Position numbers and translations under genes: made by a program. The notes under the pieces were generated by a model that did no database searches, was not told the origin of the DNA, and was given only the letters and a program-made list of their open reading frames with translations. From contig JAFGIA010000083.1 of NCBI GenBank assembly GCA_016929795.1, positions 1-25,739 on the forward strand: 25,739 nt of DNA, written 5' to 3'. This document shows positions 7,647 through 16,541 of this stretch, piece after piece; position 1 is the first letter of the stretch; each line of letters opens with the position of its first letter. Source of the DNA: Anaerolineae bacterium. Its GTDB lineage: Bacteria; Chloroflexota; Anaerolineae; JAAYZQ01.

Positions 7647-9766
7647 GGCTCCCCTTCCACTTCAATCTGGTGCCTGCCGGACTCGACCAGCCCCAGCGGC
7701 GGGATGCAGACATTCCCGCACGACGCCTCTCCCTTGGCTCTCAGCAGCTCCAACGATAACACATGGTCTACGCCCTCCATGTCGTCCAGGACCTGCAACA
7801 CCTCGGAGCGATAGACATCGCGACCAAAGGGCCAGCCCTCGTAAGCAGGCCCACCGGTCAGCGAGTCAAAGAACCGGTGCAGCCGGCCGACGATACGCTG
7901 GCGGAGGGCGGCAGCGTCCACGCCACGGCAGGGCCGGACCCGTGCGTGGACGGTCACTCGGGTGTAGGAGGGACCGACGACCTCGACCCGGGTACCGACG
8001 ATGCGCCCGAGATCGAGATGCGATGCGACCATCCGGCACAGCTGGGGGCTGGGGACGGGCCGGCCGCGGGGCAGGTAGGGGACGATGACCACGGTGATCA
8101 CGCCTGGCGCGGTGAAACAGGGGAATGCCGGGTGCAGGTTGGCACAGGCAAAGGTGCGTGCCAGGCGAACACCGGGCGTCTCGCGGGCCAGCCGTTCATA
8201 GTCAGCCAGGATGACCGCGCGGGTAGGCTGCGCCAACATCTCGATGGCGCGTCCTTGGGCGTGGAGCAACGTTTCGGCCGCCGCACCACCCCGGGCCGGC
8301 AGCGGGTTTGTGATGCGGGCCAGCCGGGCAGACACTTCCTCGACACTTGCCGAGCCGTGTTGCGCCAGTAGCCAGCGGTTGTGGGCACTGTCTGCCAGCT
8401 GGTTCACGGCACATGAGGGAAGGTTGCCGGCCTCGGCTCGCGTAGCCAGGTAGCTGGCCCAGATGCGCGCTCCTTCAGGCACGACCCGTCCCTGCTCGCC
8501 ATCGCCAAATACGGCGGTGCCAGTCACCGGGTCGAGGACGTAGTGGGTGTCGGCGCGGCCCGAGGCGTAAAAGTCGGGGCGCCGCTCCCACTCCCGCCAT
8601 ACGCCCTCCTCCACGTGCAGGCAAAAGCTCCCAGTGATGACCGCCCGTTCTGCAGTATACACGCGTTGGAACGGCAGGCCGCTCCCCTCACCCAGCAGCT
8701 CGGCTCGCCACGGCAGATCGCTGGGCACGAGGGTGTCCAGCGTGTCGGAGTAGCTCGCCTGCTCGATCTCGACGGTGTTGACCAACACGGTCTGGAGCCC
8801 TGGTGTCGCATCGTAGGCACCAGCGGCAAAGCGGCAGCGCACGTAGGGCAGGGGCGCCTCGACCTCCCCTAGCGCGATGGCGCCCATCTCGGCTGGGAGC
8901 GTCAGGAGGACGCGGCCGTCGAGGGTGAAGCAGCGGGTGTGATCGCCAATCGCATCTTCTGGGAACCGTTGCCACTCGCCCCAGCGGTTCACAAACTCCC
9001 ACATGGTGTGGACCGAATGATGGTCCAGGCGGCTACCCGGTGCCGTCTCCCGCGCTGGCTCGTGCCGCCGGTCGCGCTCACTGGCGTCGTCCGGCGCGCA
9101 CGGGTTGGGACGCCGGCACACGGCCTCTCGCGCCCGGATCTCGTCTTCGATACGGCGCCGGGCATCACGTCCCGATGAGGGGTCCGCACCGACAAAGTAC
9201 AGGGTAGCAGGGACATGGGGTGGGAGTGGCGGGTCAAAGCCGAAATAGAGCGCAGCGCCAGGTTGGGGGTCGTCCCCGAAGGGATAGATCACGTCGGAAG
9301 ATCGGTCTCCGGCATCCGCCAGCCGCCCCGCCACGTCGTGGAAAGCGCTACCGTCGTAGACTTGGACAGCAACCAGCTGTGAAGCGACGACGGTCACCTC
9401 GTGCAACGTCCTGAACCGCGTAACGACGTCGGCGGGGTCCTTGCCGGAGAACTCGAGCGTGGCCGGTAGCTCCAGTGGGGGAGACTCCGGCTGCAGCGCC
9501 AGTTGGAGCACGGCCTGGGACGCCTGGGGGGGCTGTGGTTCCACGCCAATCAGAGCCAGGAACTTTTCCCGGTGGGCATCGGGCACCCGGTTGAGCTGGT
9601 AGATGTCCATCTCGGCAAGCCAGGCAAAGAGCTCGATGAGCGTGATGCCGGGATCGTGGATGTTGTGATCCGTCCATCGCGGGGCGTACACCGGGATCAG
9701 TGCCCGCCCTTCCTCCACCAGGTCAGTCCAGCGCCGGTCGTCGAGGTTCGGCAGCGTCAGCGGCAT
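7634..9766 (-). CDS. Baseplate assembly protein J-like, second copy (Pvc12-type)
   Basis: 710 aa. The start MPLTLPNLDDRRW and the segment WTDHNIHDPGITLIELFAWL (31-50) are typical of the second, Pvc12-like baseplate protein of eCIS clusters. FGDGEQGRVVPEGAR (420-434) and NPLPARGGAAAETL (487-500) mark the gp47/baseplate-J core, which continues to about residue 690. Residues 200-255 are polar and rich in Arg/Asp, probably a disordered insertion. In the particle this protein should build the baseplate wedge with the larger J protein and the tail-protein-I protein. The ATG has AAGGAGGG just upstream and overlaps the preceding gene by 10 nt. Confidence 0.88.
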   Translation of the reverse strand: MPLTLPNLDDRRWTDLVEEGRALIPVYAPRWTDHNIHDPGITLIELFAWLAEMDIYQLNRVPDAHREKFLALIGVEPQPPQASQAVLQLALQPESPPLELPATLEFSGKDPADVVTRFRTLHEVTVVASQLVAVQVYDGSAFHDVAGRLADAGDRSSDVIYPFGDDPQPGAALYFGFDPPLPPHVPATLYFVGADPSSGRDARRRIEDEIRAREAVCRRPNPCAPDDASERDRRHEPARETAPGSRLDHHSVHTMWEFVNRWGEWQRFPEDAIGDHTRCFTLDGRVLLTLPAEMGAIALGEVEAPLPYVRCRFAAGAYDATPGLQTVLVNTVEIEQASYSDTLDTLVPSDLPWRAELLGEGSGLPFQRVYTAERAVITGSFCLHVEEGVWREWERRPDFYASGRADTHYVLDPVTGTAVFGDGEQGRVVPEGARIWASYLATRAEAGNLPSCAVNQLADSAHNRWLLAQHGSASVEEVSARLARITNPLPARGGAAAETLLHAQGRAIEMLAQPTRAVILADYERLARETPGVRLARTFACANLHPAFPCFTAPGVITVVIVPYLPRGRPVPSPQLCRMVASHLDLGRIVGTRVEVVGPSYTRVTVHARVRPCRGVDAAALRQRIVGRLHRFFDSLTGGPAYEGWPFGRDVYRSEVLQVLDDMEGVDHVLSLELLRAKGEASCGNVCIPPLGLVESGRHQIEVEGEPCQS

Positions 9767-12700
9767 GCTCCCTCCTTGCCCTGCAATACTTTGATCCGGA
9801 TATCGCCCGCCACCACGATCCGATCCGGCTCGATAGGCACGCTCTCCCCATACAGGCGGCCGTCGACGAGGAGGGCGAGCTCTTTTACAAAGTCGAGGCC
9901 AGGCACACGCTCGAGTTCGGCAGCGACATCGGACAGGTAAACGGCTCGTCCGGCTTCCCAGCCCTGCCCGCCAGGTCCCCCTGTCAGGGGGTGGAGGAAG
10001 GCCATCAGTGCAGCGTGCGCTGCGCGCTCCACTGCCCCGGCTGTGCTAGGATCGACCGGTACCACGGTGGTGTGAACGTCCACTGGTCGATAGGCAGGCC
10101 CGGTGACGTAAAGGCTGCCCGCGGCAGTGACGTCTGCCGGGCCACGGGTGGCAATGTAGCGACGTACCTGTTCGCGCAACTCAAAGCTCGGCCACGGCCG
10201 CGAGTCACTGCTGTGAGGGATAATAATCAGCGTGACCCAGCCAGGGGCGACCTGACCGCCAACGCCGCGCGTGGGCACGGCGCGGGCCACGGCGACGCTG
10301 GCAGAAGCCTCGCGGGCCATAGTTTCCAGGTCACGAGGGGAGATGCCCCGGCCGCAGTGCGCCAAGCTGGCCGGTCCGCGGCGGGCCAGGGTCTGCATGG
10401 TTTCGCCCTCAGCACCGCCCTGCGCCGGCACAGGGTTGAACAACACCTGGACGGCACTAGCCGGGCTCAGCAACTGGCTGATCTTCCTTGTCTCGACGTT
10501 GCCCACCCGCCCCCCGCCAGTGCGGTAGAGCCGGGCCACGAGCCGCGCCCCTTCGGGTACGATGCGGCCCTGTTGCCCATCGCCAAAGAACAGCCTGCCT
10601 GTGGCACGCTCCAAAACATAGTCGCGGTCGCCAGGGCCCGAGAAGAAGAGATGGCGCTGTGCATGCCAGCGCACCCACACCTCGACGACGCGCTTCAACC
10701 GGTCACGGACCAGGCGCAGGTCGCCCTCGACAAACTCGCTGGCGCGCCCTTCGCTGCCCAGCCAGACTTCCACACGCTTGAGCCCCAGGCCATCGCTACC
10801 TAGGACGTCGCGGGCCACGAGCCGCCACTCCACATTGGCCCGAAGTCCGGCCAGTTCGCGCACCTCGACAACCTCACCCTCCAGCACCGGCACCCGGCGG
10901 AACTGAAAGATCTGGTTGGGGCGGCCAGTGCTGGCTCCCAGCGGCTCGTCGACGATGGTCTCGTGTTGCACAGCCCAGGCGGCATTCGGGTAGATGGCCT
11001 GTAGAGCTGGCGCCCCCGGTGGGCCGTCCTCCTTCAGCCGAGCACGCAGCCAATAGAGGGAGATGCCAAAGCGGGCGAGCGACTGCGCGTCGTCGGGCGC
11101 GATGAAAGAGGCGAGACCGGGAACGCGAAAATTGCGCGTCTCGTCGTCCACGACGAGGTCCTCCCACCCAAAGCCATCCCAGTATTCCCAAGTGAGCACC
11201 GGCCCCTGCGTCTCGCCCCGCTCCTCGTGGATATCAAAGTAGATGCCCAACCGGTCGACGGGGAGGTCACGATCGAACCCGAGGTAGAGTCCAGGGGTGG
11301 GATCGGTCGACAGCCGGAAGGGCTCAAAGCTCTCGCCTTCCCACTTGGCCGCCTCTGTGCGGTCGACGTATTGAAAGTCGTTGTAGGCCAGGACATGTTC
11401 GGGATGGAACGGCCCATACTGCCAGGTGTAACCCAGGAGGAATCTACCGAGGGCCGGCGGCTGAGGCACGACATAGCTGACTTCGTTGCCATCGAACTTG
11501 ACACAGTTTCGGTAGCCATAGCCGCCACTCAGCAGCCGGACACGCATCCACAGCGCTTCCTGGTTGTTGACCTTCAGCGGCACCATATCCACGGGTACCT
11601 GAAAATTGATCACTCCGATGGCACCAAAGTCTTTGGGGCTATGGTCCGACAGGTCAGTGCGATTGTTGGTATGGGGAAGCGACCGCCAGGTGCGGCCGTT
11701 CCAGTACTCCCAGCTCACGGTGTGTGGCAGCTTCGTGGGTGGGCACCCGCTTTGGGTCACGCCAAGCTCATCCTGAGGGGTCTTTGCCGGCTGGACGTAG
11801 ACCTGGAACCGGGCACGAGGCTTGGCAAAGAGCTCGGCACTGGTGAAGTAAAAGGCGGCACCGGGCTGGGGCTGCGGGCCAAAGGGGAAGAAAGGTTTGC
11901 TGACATCCAATTCAAGGCCATCGTTGAACGCCTGATCGGGCAGCAGGCCATCGACATCCATGGTAAAGGTAACATCCTGTCGCTTGTCCTTGGGAGGTGC
12001 TTCAAAGTCCTGGGCACATCCCTCGCCTGCAACGGCGACTGCCACGGTCTCAACAGCAGTCGATGCGTCGAGGACGGAAAAAGCTGCCTGCCCGTTCGAG
12101 TCTGTTGGGCGTGTCTCTTCCGGCTCGGCCGTCAACAACTCGACCGTCACCTGGGGTAGCGGTACCTCATCCGAAGATTGGACCTTGACACACACGTTGG
12201 GGAACACTCCTGTCGATTCCGACAGACGATCACAAATGGAAGCGCCCTCCTGGTTTGCCTTTGCGCCGAGCTCGATCTTGACTGTCCAGTGAAAGCTGAG
12301 CGGGCGGGCGATCTGAGTGCTGAGTTGGATACTGTCCACGATGGGCAGGATCTGGACCGGATCCGGGGGCAGGCGCTCGTCGAGCCGGCCGCGTACCCAG
12401 AAGGCCTCGACTCCATTCACCGTCGTGGCCTCTGTCTCAGCGCAGTCGGTTTCGAGCCGGAACCGCCCGTTGCGCCGCAGGCCGTCGGTGCTGTCGAGGC
12501 GCTCTGCCTCTGCCCGGCTGCAGGCCGGCCGCATGGCCCGGAACTCGCGCCACACCTTGCCATCCCAATACTCCCAGATCAAGCTCAGGTGTTCGCTGCT
12601 GGCTGTGACCAGGTCAAAGGTCACGTCGAGCGTGCTCTTGCCAGCGAGTGCCAGCAGCGTGTCGTGAGCCAAGTACAGGTGATGGGGGATGTCCTGCAGC

Positions 12701-13212
12701 GATCGCTTCTCAAAGAGGGCGAAGGACTGCTCACTCTCGACCGCGGCGCTGTGGTCGATATACTGGTCGCGGCCCGGCCACAGGCTGAACACCTGCTTCA
12801 ACCGAGCAACGGCGATGCCCGTTGCCCGCTCGGTCTCGAATACGACTTGCTCCGTCGTCTCAGGCGCTGGCGGCGCCGCTAGCCGGGTACCCGCCGGCAG
12901 GCTGATGTCAACGGTGTTGGTCGCCAGCCGGAAGACGACGGGCACACGGGCGGGCCGCGGGGGGATCAGTTGGATGCCGAGCAGATCGAGGAAAGCGAGC
13001 AGGTTTTTGTCTGGCGCTTGTCTCAGTCGCTGCAAGATTGCCTGCAAATAGCGCGCTGCGACCTGCACGACGGCCATGCTCGCGCTCGCCTGCGCGGGTA
13101 ACCACTCGGGCACATACCCCAAGCGAAGTCGCAGCAGTGCCGCCTCTAACTGCTCAGCATCGCGGGGATCCAGGTCGGGTGGCCTGTTACCAACGAGATC
13201 GCAAGAGTTCAC
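9757..13212 (-). CDS. Large baseplate assembly protein J-like (Pvc11-type) with Ig-like insertion
   Basis: 1151 aa. The GTG start forms a 4-nt GTGA overlap with the stop of the gp25 gene, the normal coupled arrangement. The C-terminal third is the baseplate-J core: FFGDGQQGRIVPEGAR (875-890), NPVPAQGGAEGETM (926-939) and RGISPRDLETMAREA (955-969). The N-terminal two thirds contain three WEYW(D/N)G motifs (213, 501, 675), pointing to a repeated beta-rich module. Between the first two lies an apparent carboxypeptidase-regulatory/Ig-like insertion (about 335-420: CVKVQ..PLPQVTVELL..TDSNGQAAFSVLDA). The role is the main wedge protein that triggers sheath contraction. Family members of this type are long, but the inserted domain is unusual. 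Confidence 0.88.
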   Translation of the reverse strand: MNSCDLVGNRPPDLDPRDAEQLEAALLRLRLGYVPEWLPAQASASMAVVQVAARYLQAILQRLRQAPDKNLLAFLDLLGIQLIPPRPARVPVVFRLATNTVDISLPAGTRLAAPPAPETTEQVVFETERATGIAVARLKQVFSLWPGRDQYIDHSAAVESEQSFALFEKRSLQDIPHHLYLAHDTLLALAGKSTLDVTFDLVTASSEHLSLIWEYWDGKVWREFRAMRPACSRAEAERLDSTDGLRRNGRFRLETDCAETEATTVNGVEAFWVRGRLDERLPPDPVQILPIVDSIQLSTQIARPLSFHWTVKIELGAKANQEGASICDRLSESTGVFPNVCVKVQSSDEVPLPQVTVELLTAEPEETRPTDSNGQAAFSVLDASTAVETVAVAVAGEGCAQDFEAPPKDKRQDVTFTMDVDGLLPDQAFNDGLELDVSKPFFPFGPQPQPGAAFYFTSAELFAKPRARFQVYVQPAKTPQDELGVTQSGCPPTKLPHTVSWEYWNGRTWRSLPHTNNRTDLSDHSPKDFGAIGVINFQVPVDMVPLKVNNQEALWMRVRLLSGGYGYRNCVKFDGNEVSYVVPQPPALGRFLLGYTWQYGPFHPEHVLAYNDFQYVDRTEAAKWEGESFEPFRLSTDPTPGLYLGFDRDLPVDRLGIYFDIHEERGETQGPVLTWEYWDGFGWEDLVVDDETRNFRVPGLASFIAPDDAQSLARFGISLYWLRARLKEDGPPGAPALQAIYPNAAWAVQHETIVDEPLGASTGRPNQIFQFRRVPVLEGEVVEVRELAGLRANVEWRLVARDVLGSDGLGLKRVEVWLGSEGRASEFVEGDLRLVRDRLKRVVEVWVRWHAQRHLFFSGPGDRDYVLERATGRLFFGDGQQGRIVPEGARLVARLYRTGGGRVGNVETRKISQLLSPASAVQVLFNPVPAQGGAEGETMQTLARRGPASLAHCGRGISPRDLETMAREASASVAVARAVPTRGVGGQVAPGWVTLIIIPHSSDSRPWPSFELREQVRRYIATRGPADVTAAGSLYVTGPAYRPVDVHTTVVPVDPSTAGAVERAAHAALMAFLHPLTGGPGGQGWEAGRAVYLSDVAAELERVPGLDFVKELALLVDGRLYGESVPIEPDRIVVAGDIRIKVLQGKEGACR

Positions 13213-13616
13213 GCGGGTGTTCCCTCCTCAAGGTAGAACGGATAGACGAGATTGGTCACGGTATTGGTGGCTCGCACCCGGTAGTCGATGTCGATCACCA
13301 GCCGGCCCAGATTGGCTGGGTCACGGGTGACCGTCACCCCCAGGACGTCGATGCGCGGCTCCCACTGGACCAACGCGCCCTCCACCCGGTTCTGCAGCCG
13401 GCTCATAGTCGCCGGGTTGGCCGGCTCGAAAACAAAGGCGTTCAGTCCGGCGCCAAAGTCGGGCCGCATCACCCGCTCACCGGGGTTCGTCCCGAGGATG
13501 ATGCGGATAGACTGCTGAATGTCGGCCTCGTTCGCCACCTGTGCCATCTCGCCGGCGGGTTCAACCTGAATCGGAAAAGCCCAGCCCGAGCCCAAAAAGG
13601 CTTTGCCGGCTGCCAT
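13209..13616 (-). CDS. Baseplate wedge protein gp25/GPW (Pvc9-type)
   Basis: 135 aa from the ATG at 13616. The sequence FLGSGWAFPIQV, IRIILGTNPGERVMRPDFGAGL and a final strand (LVIDIDYRVRATNT) is the classic gp25/GPW layout; the E of NPGERVMRP is the conserved core residue. This protein joins the sheath to the baseplate wedge. Two starts are possible. The chosen ATG has AAGGA seven bases upstream and gives a family-like short N-terminus. A GTG at 13637 has GGAGG seven bases upstream and would add seven residues. The gene sits between PAAR and baseplate J, as in other CIS loci. Confidence 0.92.
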   Translation of the reverse strand: MAAGKAFLGSGWAFPIQVEPAGEMAQVANEADIQQSIRIILGTNPGERVMRPDFGAGLNAFVFEPANPATMSRLQNRVEGALVQWEPRIDVLGVTVTRDPANLGRLVIDIDYRVRATNTVTNLVYPFYLEEGTPA

Positions 13617-13640
13617 GGTGGTGTCCTTCCCGTTCACGCG

Positions 13641-13937
13641 CTAGCCTCCAATCTGCACCGTGGGACAGCCCTGGGCTATGGCATTCGGCGGGCCGGCCTC
13701 CACGATCTGATCCCCTGCCCTGGCGGCAGGCATGTTGTTGATGAGCACACTGGTGCTGCCCTTCATCACTACCCCGCCAGCGTGGGGCACAGTCCCGGAC
13801 ACTAGCGGGCAAACGTGAGCATCGACGATGGCGCGCCAGGCAGGCTGCCCGCCGATAAAGACATTGATGCTGCCGCCGGTCGGCCCTAACGGGCTGCCGT
13901 GGCTTGTCAAGTCACCCAACCGTGCTGCAAATGGCAC
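13641..13937 (-). CDS. PAAR spike-tip protein (Pvc10-type)
   Basis: 98 aa, starting with GTG five bases after GGAGG. The sequence shows the PAAR pattern: an N-terminal ARLGDLTSHG, the repeating turns GGSINVFIGGQPAWR and KGSTSVLINNMPAAR, and spaced His/Cys residues (H14, H41, C43, H52) able to bind the metal at the tip. It would cap the trimeric spike and form the point that pierces the target membrane. It is encoded 10 nt after the spike gene and just before gp25. Confidence 0.92.
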   Translation of the reverse strand: MPFAARLGDLTSHGSPLGPTGGSINVFIGGQPAWRAIVDAHVCPLVSGTVPHAGGVVMKGSTSVLINNMPAARAGDQIVEAGPPNAIAQGCPTVQIGG

Positions 13938-13947
13938 AGCATCCTCC

Positions 13948-14601
13948 TCAGTTGATCGTCACCATTTTGCCCTTGATAGTGGTGGACGTTGTCTTGACCA
14001 GGTCGCCGATCTCGATAGAAGCCGCGCTCAGCTTGATGCTGGCGCCAGCGCTCAGCTCGATGCTGTTGGGCGCCGTGATCTTGAGCGCCAGTTGCTTCAG
14101 ATCGAGAGTAATCTTGACACTCCCCCCGGTGGTCTGGATCTCGACTTTGTCGGGGTCGAGCGTGATCTGCTGCTGCGTACTGGTGGTGATCTTGACCGAC
14201 TGCAGCGCATCATCGAAATCGATCTCGTGTCCCGCTGCCTGCGTAACCCCGGTCCGGATCACGCGCCGGGTCATCATCTCGGTCGGTTGGTCAATGGGTG
14301 GCGTGTCCTGGGTGTTGTACAGGCCGCCCAATAGGTAGGCGTCCTCCGAGTTTCCGTTGGCAAACACCACCAGCACTTCTGTATCGGGCCGCGGGACGCT
14401 GTACATCCCGGCGCGGGCACTGCCGCCGGGAGCAGTAATGCGCGCCCACACTTCCGTGCCCAGAGACGGGATGCGGACCCTGACCTTCCCCTGCATCGCC
14501 AGGTCGCAGTTGTCGATCACCACGCCGGTATACACGTTGCCCGCCTCGGGCCGCTTTTCGCGGCGCCGTTCGGCTGCACTATCGTATAGCGTCACAGGCA
14601 T
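13948..14601 (-). CDS. Spike protein, gpV/VgrG-like (phage baseplate assembly protein V)
   Basis: 217 aa. Residues 20-95 form the OB-fold of gp5/gpV proteins (NVYTGVVIDNCDLAMQGKVR; ARITAPGG; YSVPRPDTEVLVVFANG; AYLLGGLY). Residues 120-217 are short regular beta-strands (VKITTS, QITLDPDKVEIQTTGG, IELSAGASIKLSAASIEI) fitting a beta-helical needle. It should trimerise below the hub and carry the PAAR tip. It lacks the hub domain, which is encoded by the separate gene upstream, as in Afp/PVC-type loci. The ATG follows a G-rich but weak ribosome site. Confidence 0.9.
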   Translation of the reverse strand: MPVTLYDSAAERRREKRPEAGNVYTGVVIDNCDLAMQGKVRVRIPSLGTEVWARITAPGGSARAGMYSVPRPDTEVLVVFANGNSEDAYLLGGLYNTQDTPPIDQPTEMMTRRVIRTGVTQAAGHEIDFDDALQSVKITTSTQQQITLDPDKVEIQTTGGSVKITLDLKQLALKITAPNSIELSAGASIKLSAASIEIGDLVKTTSTTIKGKMVTIN

Positions 14602-14675
14602 GTTCTTGCCCCCATCTACTGGATCGTCTGGCCCTGGACGCGGAGGAGGCCACTGGCTCCCTCGGGCACAGGGAT

Positions 14676-15833
14676 CTAGCCGAACCAGATCTCCTTGCGC
14701 CCCTCGAACTGGGTCCGGTAGCCACTGCCGTCGATGGTATGCGTCGCCGACGTGATCCGATACAGGCCGCTAAACTCCTTGCCTACCCCCTCAAAGTTGA
14801 CCACGCGGGAGGCCCGCAGCCGCATGTCGCCGACGACGCTGGCGCTGCACGTCAAGCGGTTGTTCAGTCGTGGCAGCAGCTCCCCCAGAATCTGCTTCGG
14901 CGCCGTGAGTGGCCCGGAGGCAGAGACCTTGAGCAAACCCTGCTGTCGGCCTGAGCCAACCAGTTCCTCAAGACTGCCGAGCCCCGGATAGATCATCAGA
15001 TCGAAGGCAGCGCGGTCATAGTCCCAGCCGAGGACCAGGACCAACTCGGTCTTGATGCTGGAAATGTAGATGCGGCAGGCGACACTGGCCACCTGCCCGA
15101 CGGTTGAGAGGCGTGGAGAAAAGTCCATCAGCGATTCGCCCCACTTGAACGTGGCCGTCGGCGCGTAGTCCTGGATCAGGAACTGAAAGCGCAGTACATA
15201 ACCGCGTGGCTCTAGCGTGTGGTCGATGTACATCTCCCAGCCGTTCTCGCGAGCGAGCCCGGACAGAAAGTCAAAGTCACTCTGGCCCTGTTGGACCCTA
15301 ATCGAGTTCTTTGCATCCAGCGGGTCGATGGCGTAAGCGATAAGAAGGGTGAGAAAGGATAATGCCGCCCCGGCCGGATCGACGAGAGGGATCAACAGGT
15401 TGGTGGCACTCACGAGCTGCGCCACGATCGGGTCGGGCAATGGAAACTTGCCAATGCACGGCAGGTTCAGCGCAAACGAGCGGTCCTTGCTGCCATTCGT
15501 CAACCGCTGCAGGAAGTCGTGGGCTGCCACCGTCAGCGTCGGCATGCCGCCGTTGGGGAAGGAGGCGGTCACGCCCGTGATCTCGCCGACGAACATCTCC
15601 TGCAAGGGATCCGGTGCATAACCCATCGATAGCGTGAACTCGGTGTCCGGCTCGAGCAGCGGGTGGTCGAGCCACCGCAGGTTCTCGTTGGCGAGCTGCA
15701 CCTCGACCCGATCGGCCCCTTCCAGCCCATTCTGGTAGCTAACGCTGGTCACCGAAGCACGCAGTGCGGGCGGCAGCGGCTCGCCACCAATGCGGATGCG
15801 GAACTCGGGCGCATACCGTGGATAGCGTGCCAT
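14676..15833 (-). CDS. Central hub protein, phage late control gpD-like (Pvc8-type)
   Basis: 385 aa. The sequence has the gpD/gp27 layout: an initial YAPEFRIRIGGEPLP, a repeated beta-barrel half (VEVQLANENLRWLDHPLLEP..FTLSMGY; VGEITGVTASFPNGG), then SDFDFLSGLARENGWEMYID and a second barrel ending in YRTQFEGRKEIWFG. It forms the trimeric hub between tube and spike. The ATG lies one base after the stop of the LysM gene, and GGAGGTGATC about 12 bases upstream matches the anti-Shine-Dalgarno sequence. After the TAG stop, 19 in-frame coding-like codons follow (see finding). Confidence 0.9.
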   Translation of the reverse strand: MARYPRYAPEFRIRIGGEPLPPALRASVTSVSYQNGLEGADRVEVQLANENLRWLDHPLLEPDTEFTLSMGYAPDPLQEMFVGEITGVTASFPNGGMPTLTVAAHDFLQRLTNGSKDRSFALNLPCIGKFPLPDPIVAQLVSATNLLIPLVDPAGAALSFLTLLIAYAIDPLDAKNSIRVQQGQSDFDFLSGLARENGWEMYIDHTLEPRGYVLRFQFLIQDYAPTATFKWGESLMDFSPRLSTVGQVASVACRIYISSIKTELVLVLGWDYDRAAFDLMIYPGLGSLEELVGSGRQQGLLKVSASGPLTAPKQILGELLPRLNNRLTCSASVVGDMRLRASRVVNFEGVGKEFSGLYRITSATHTIDGSGYRTQFEGRKEIWFG

Positions 15834-15834
15834 G

Positions 15835-16500
15835 TCAGCTGATCACCTCCCCCGTCTGCGGGTCGCGGTAGGGTAGGGATGGAACTAGAAGCTGCTGGCC
15901 TGTGGTAATGGCCCGTGGGTCCGTGATCTCGTTCTCGGATGCGATGACCCGCCACAGGAGGGGGTTGTCGTATAGCCGGGCGGCGATGGCGCTCAGGGTG
16001 TCACCGTCACCTACGGTATAGACCTTGGAAAAGTCGACCGTCTCGCGCTTGCACCTTTTTCCTTCCAATTCAAGGTCGATCACCTCGCTGAAGGTCACAT
16101 TCAAGCGCGCCCGCACCGGCACTCCCTGCGCGGTGAACATGATGAAGCGTTGGGTCGCCCGTGATAGAACGCAGCGGAACTCGAGCGAAGCCCACGTCAC
16201 CCTTAACAGAGGGGGCGCGTGCAGATCCGGGTCGATGGCCATCAGGCACGTGACACGCCGGATTTCGTCGCGCACATCCTGCTTCTGAGCGCTCTCTGTG
16301 TCCCAGGTGTCGAACAGCAACTCCATCTCTAGCGTGCGCTGGTTTCCGGCGACAAACTGCACCAGGGGCCCAGACAATCCAGGGATGCTCTGGGTCGCAA
16401 AGTTGTTGTCCTGGTTGATCGTATACTCCTCGGGGTTATAATCGACGGCGATCGTCTCCCCGGTGTGGATCACCTGAATCTGTACCTTGGCTGGCGGCAT
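15835..16500 (-). CDS. CIS tube-baseplate adaptor with LysM domain (Pvc7/Afp7-type)
   Basis: 221 aa from ATG 16500; an upstream GTG at 16536 would add 12 unlikely residues. Residues 5-150 match the CIS tube-initiator fold (NPEEYTINQDNNFA; LEMELLFDTWDT; an FTAQGVPVRARLNVTFSEV strand pair). Residues 160-208 are a LysM domain (YTVGDGDTLSAIAARLYDNP..WRVIASENEI..GQQLLVP). In characterised particles such proteins join the inner tube to the central hub; LysM here is structural rather than evidence of peptidoglycan hydrolysis. The gene is followed by the hub gene after one base. Confidence 0.9.
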   Translation of the reverse strand: MPPAKVQIQVIHTGETIAVDYNPEEYTINQDNNFATQSIPGLSGPLVQFVAGNQRTLEMELLFDTWDTESAQKQDVRDEIRRVTCLMAIDPDLHAPPLLRVTWASLEFRCVLSRATQRFIMFTAQGVPVRARLNVTFSEVIDLELEGKRCKRETVDFSKVYTVGDGDTLSAIAARLYDNPLLWRVIASENEITDPRAITTGQQLLVPSLPYRDPQTGEVIS

Positions 16501-16541
16501 GGTTATTCCCCGGTTCCTTGTTTCATCAGCCGGCACCTCAC

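Noticed and set aside
9700..10803. A 367-codon plus-strand open frame
   Set aside because: It is antisense to the conserved baseplate-J core, and its sequence is compositionally biased without family resemblance.
15835..16500. LysM protein as a cell-wall hydrolase or phage endolysin
   Set aside because: The LysM follows a CIS tube-type domain, there is no catalytic domain, and the position before the hub gene fits the structural adaptor.
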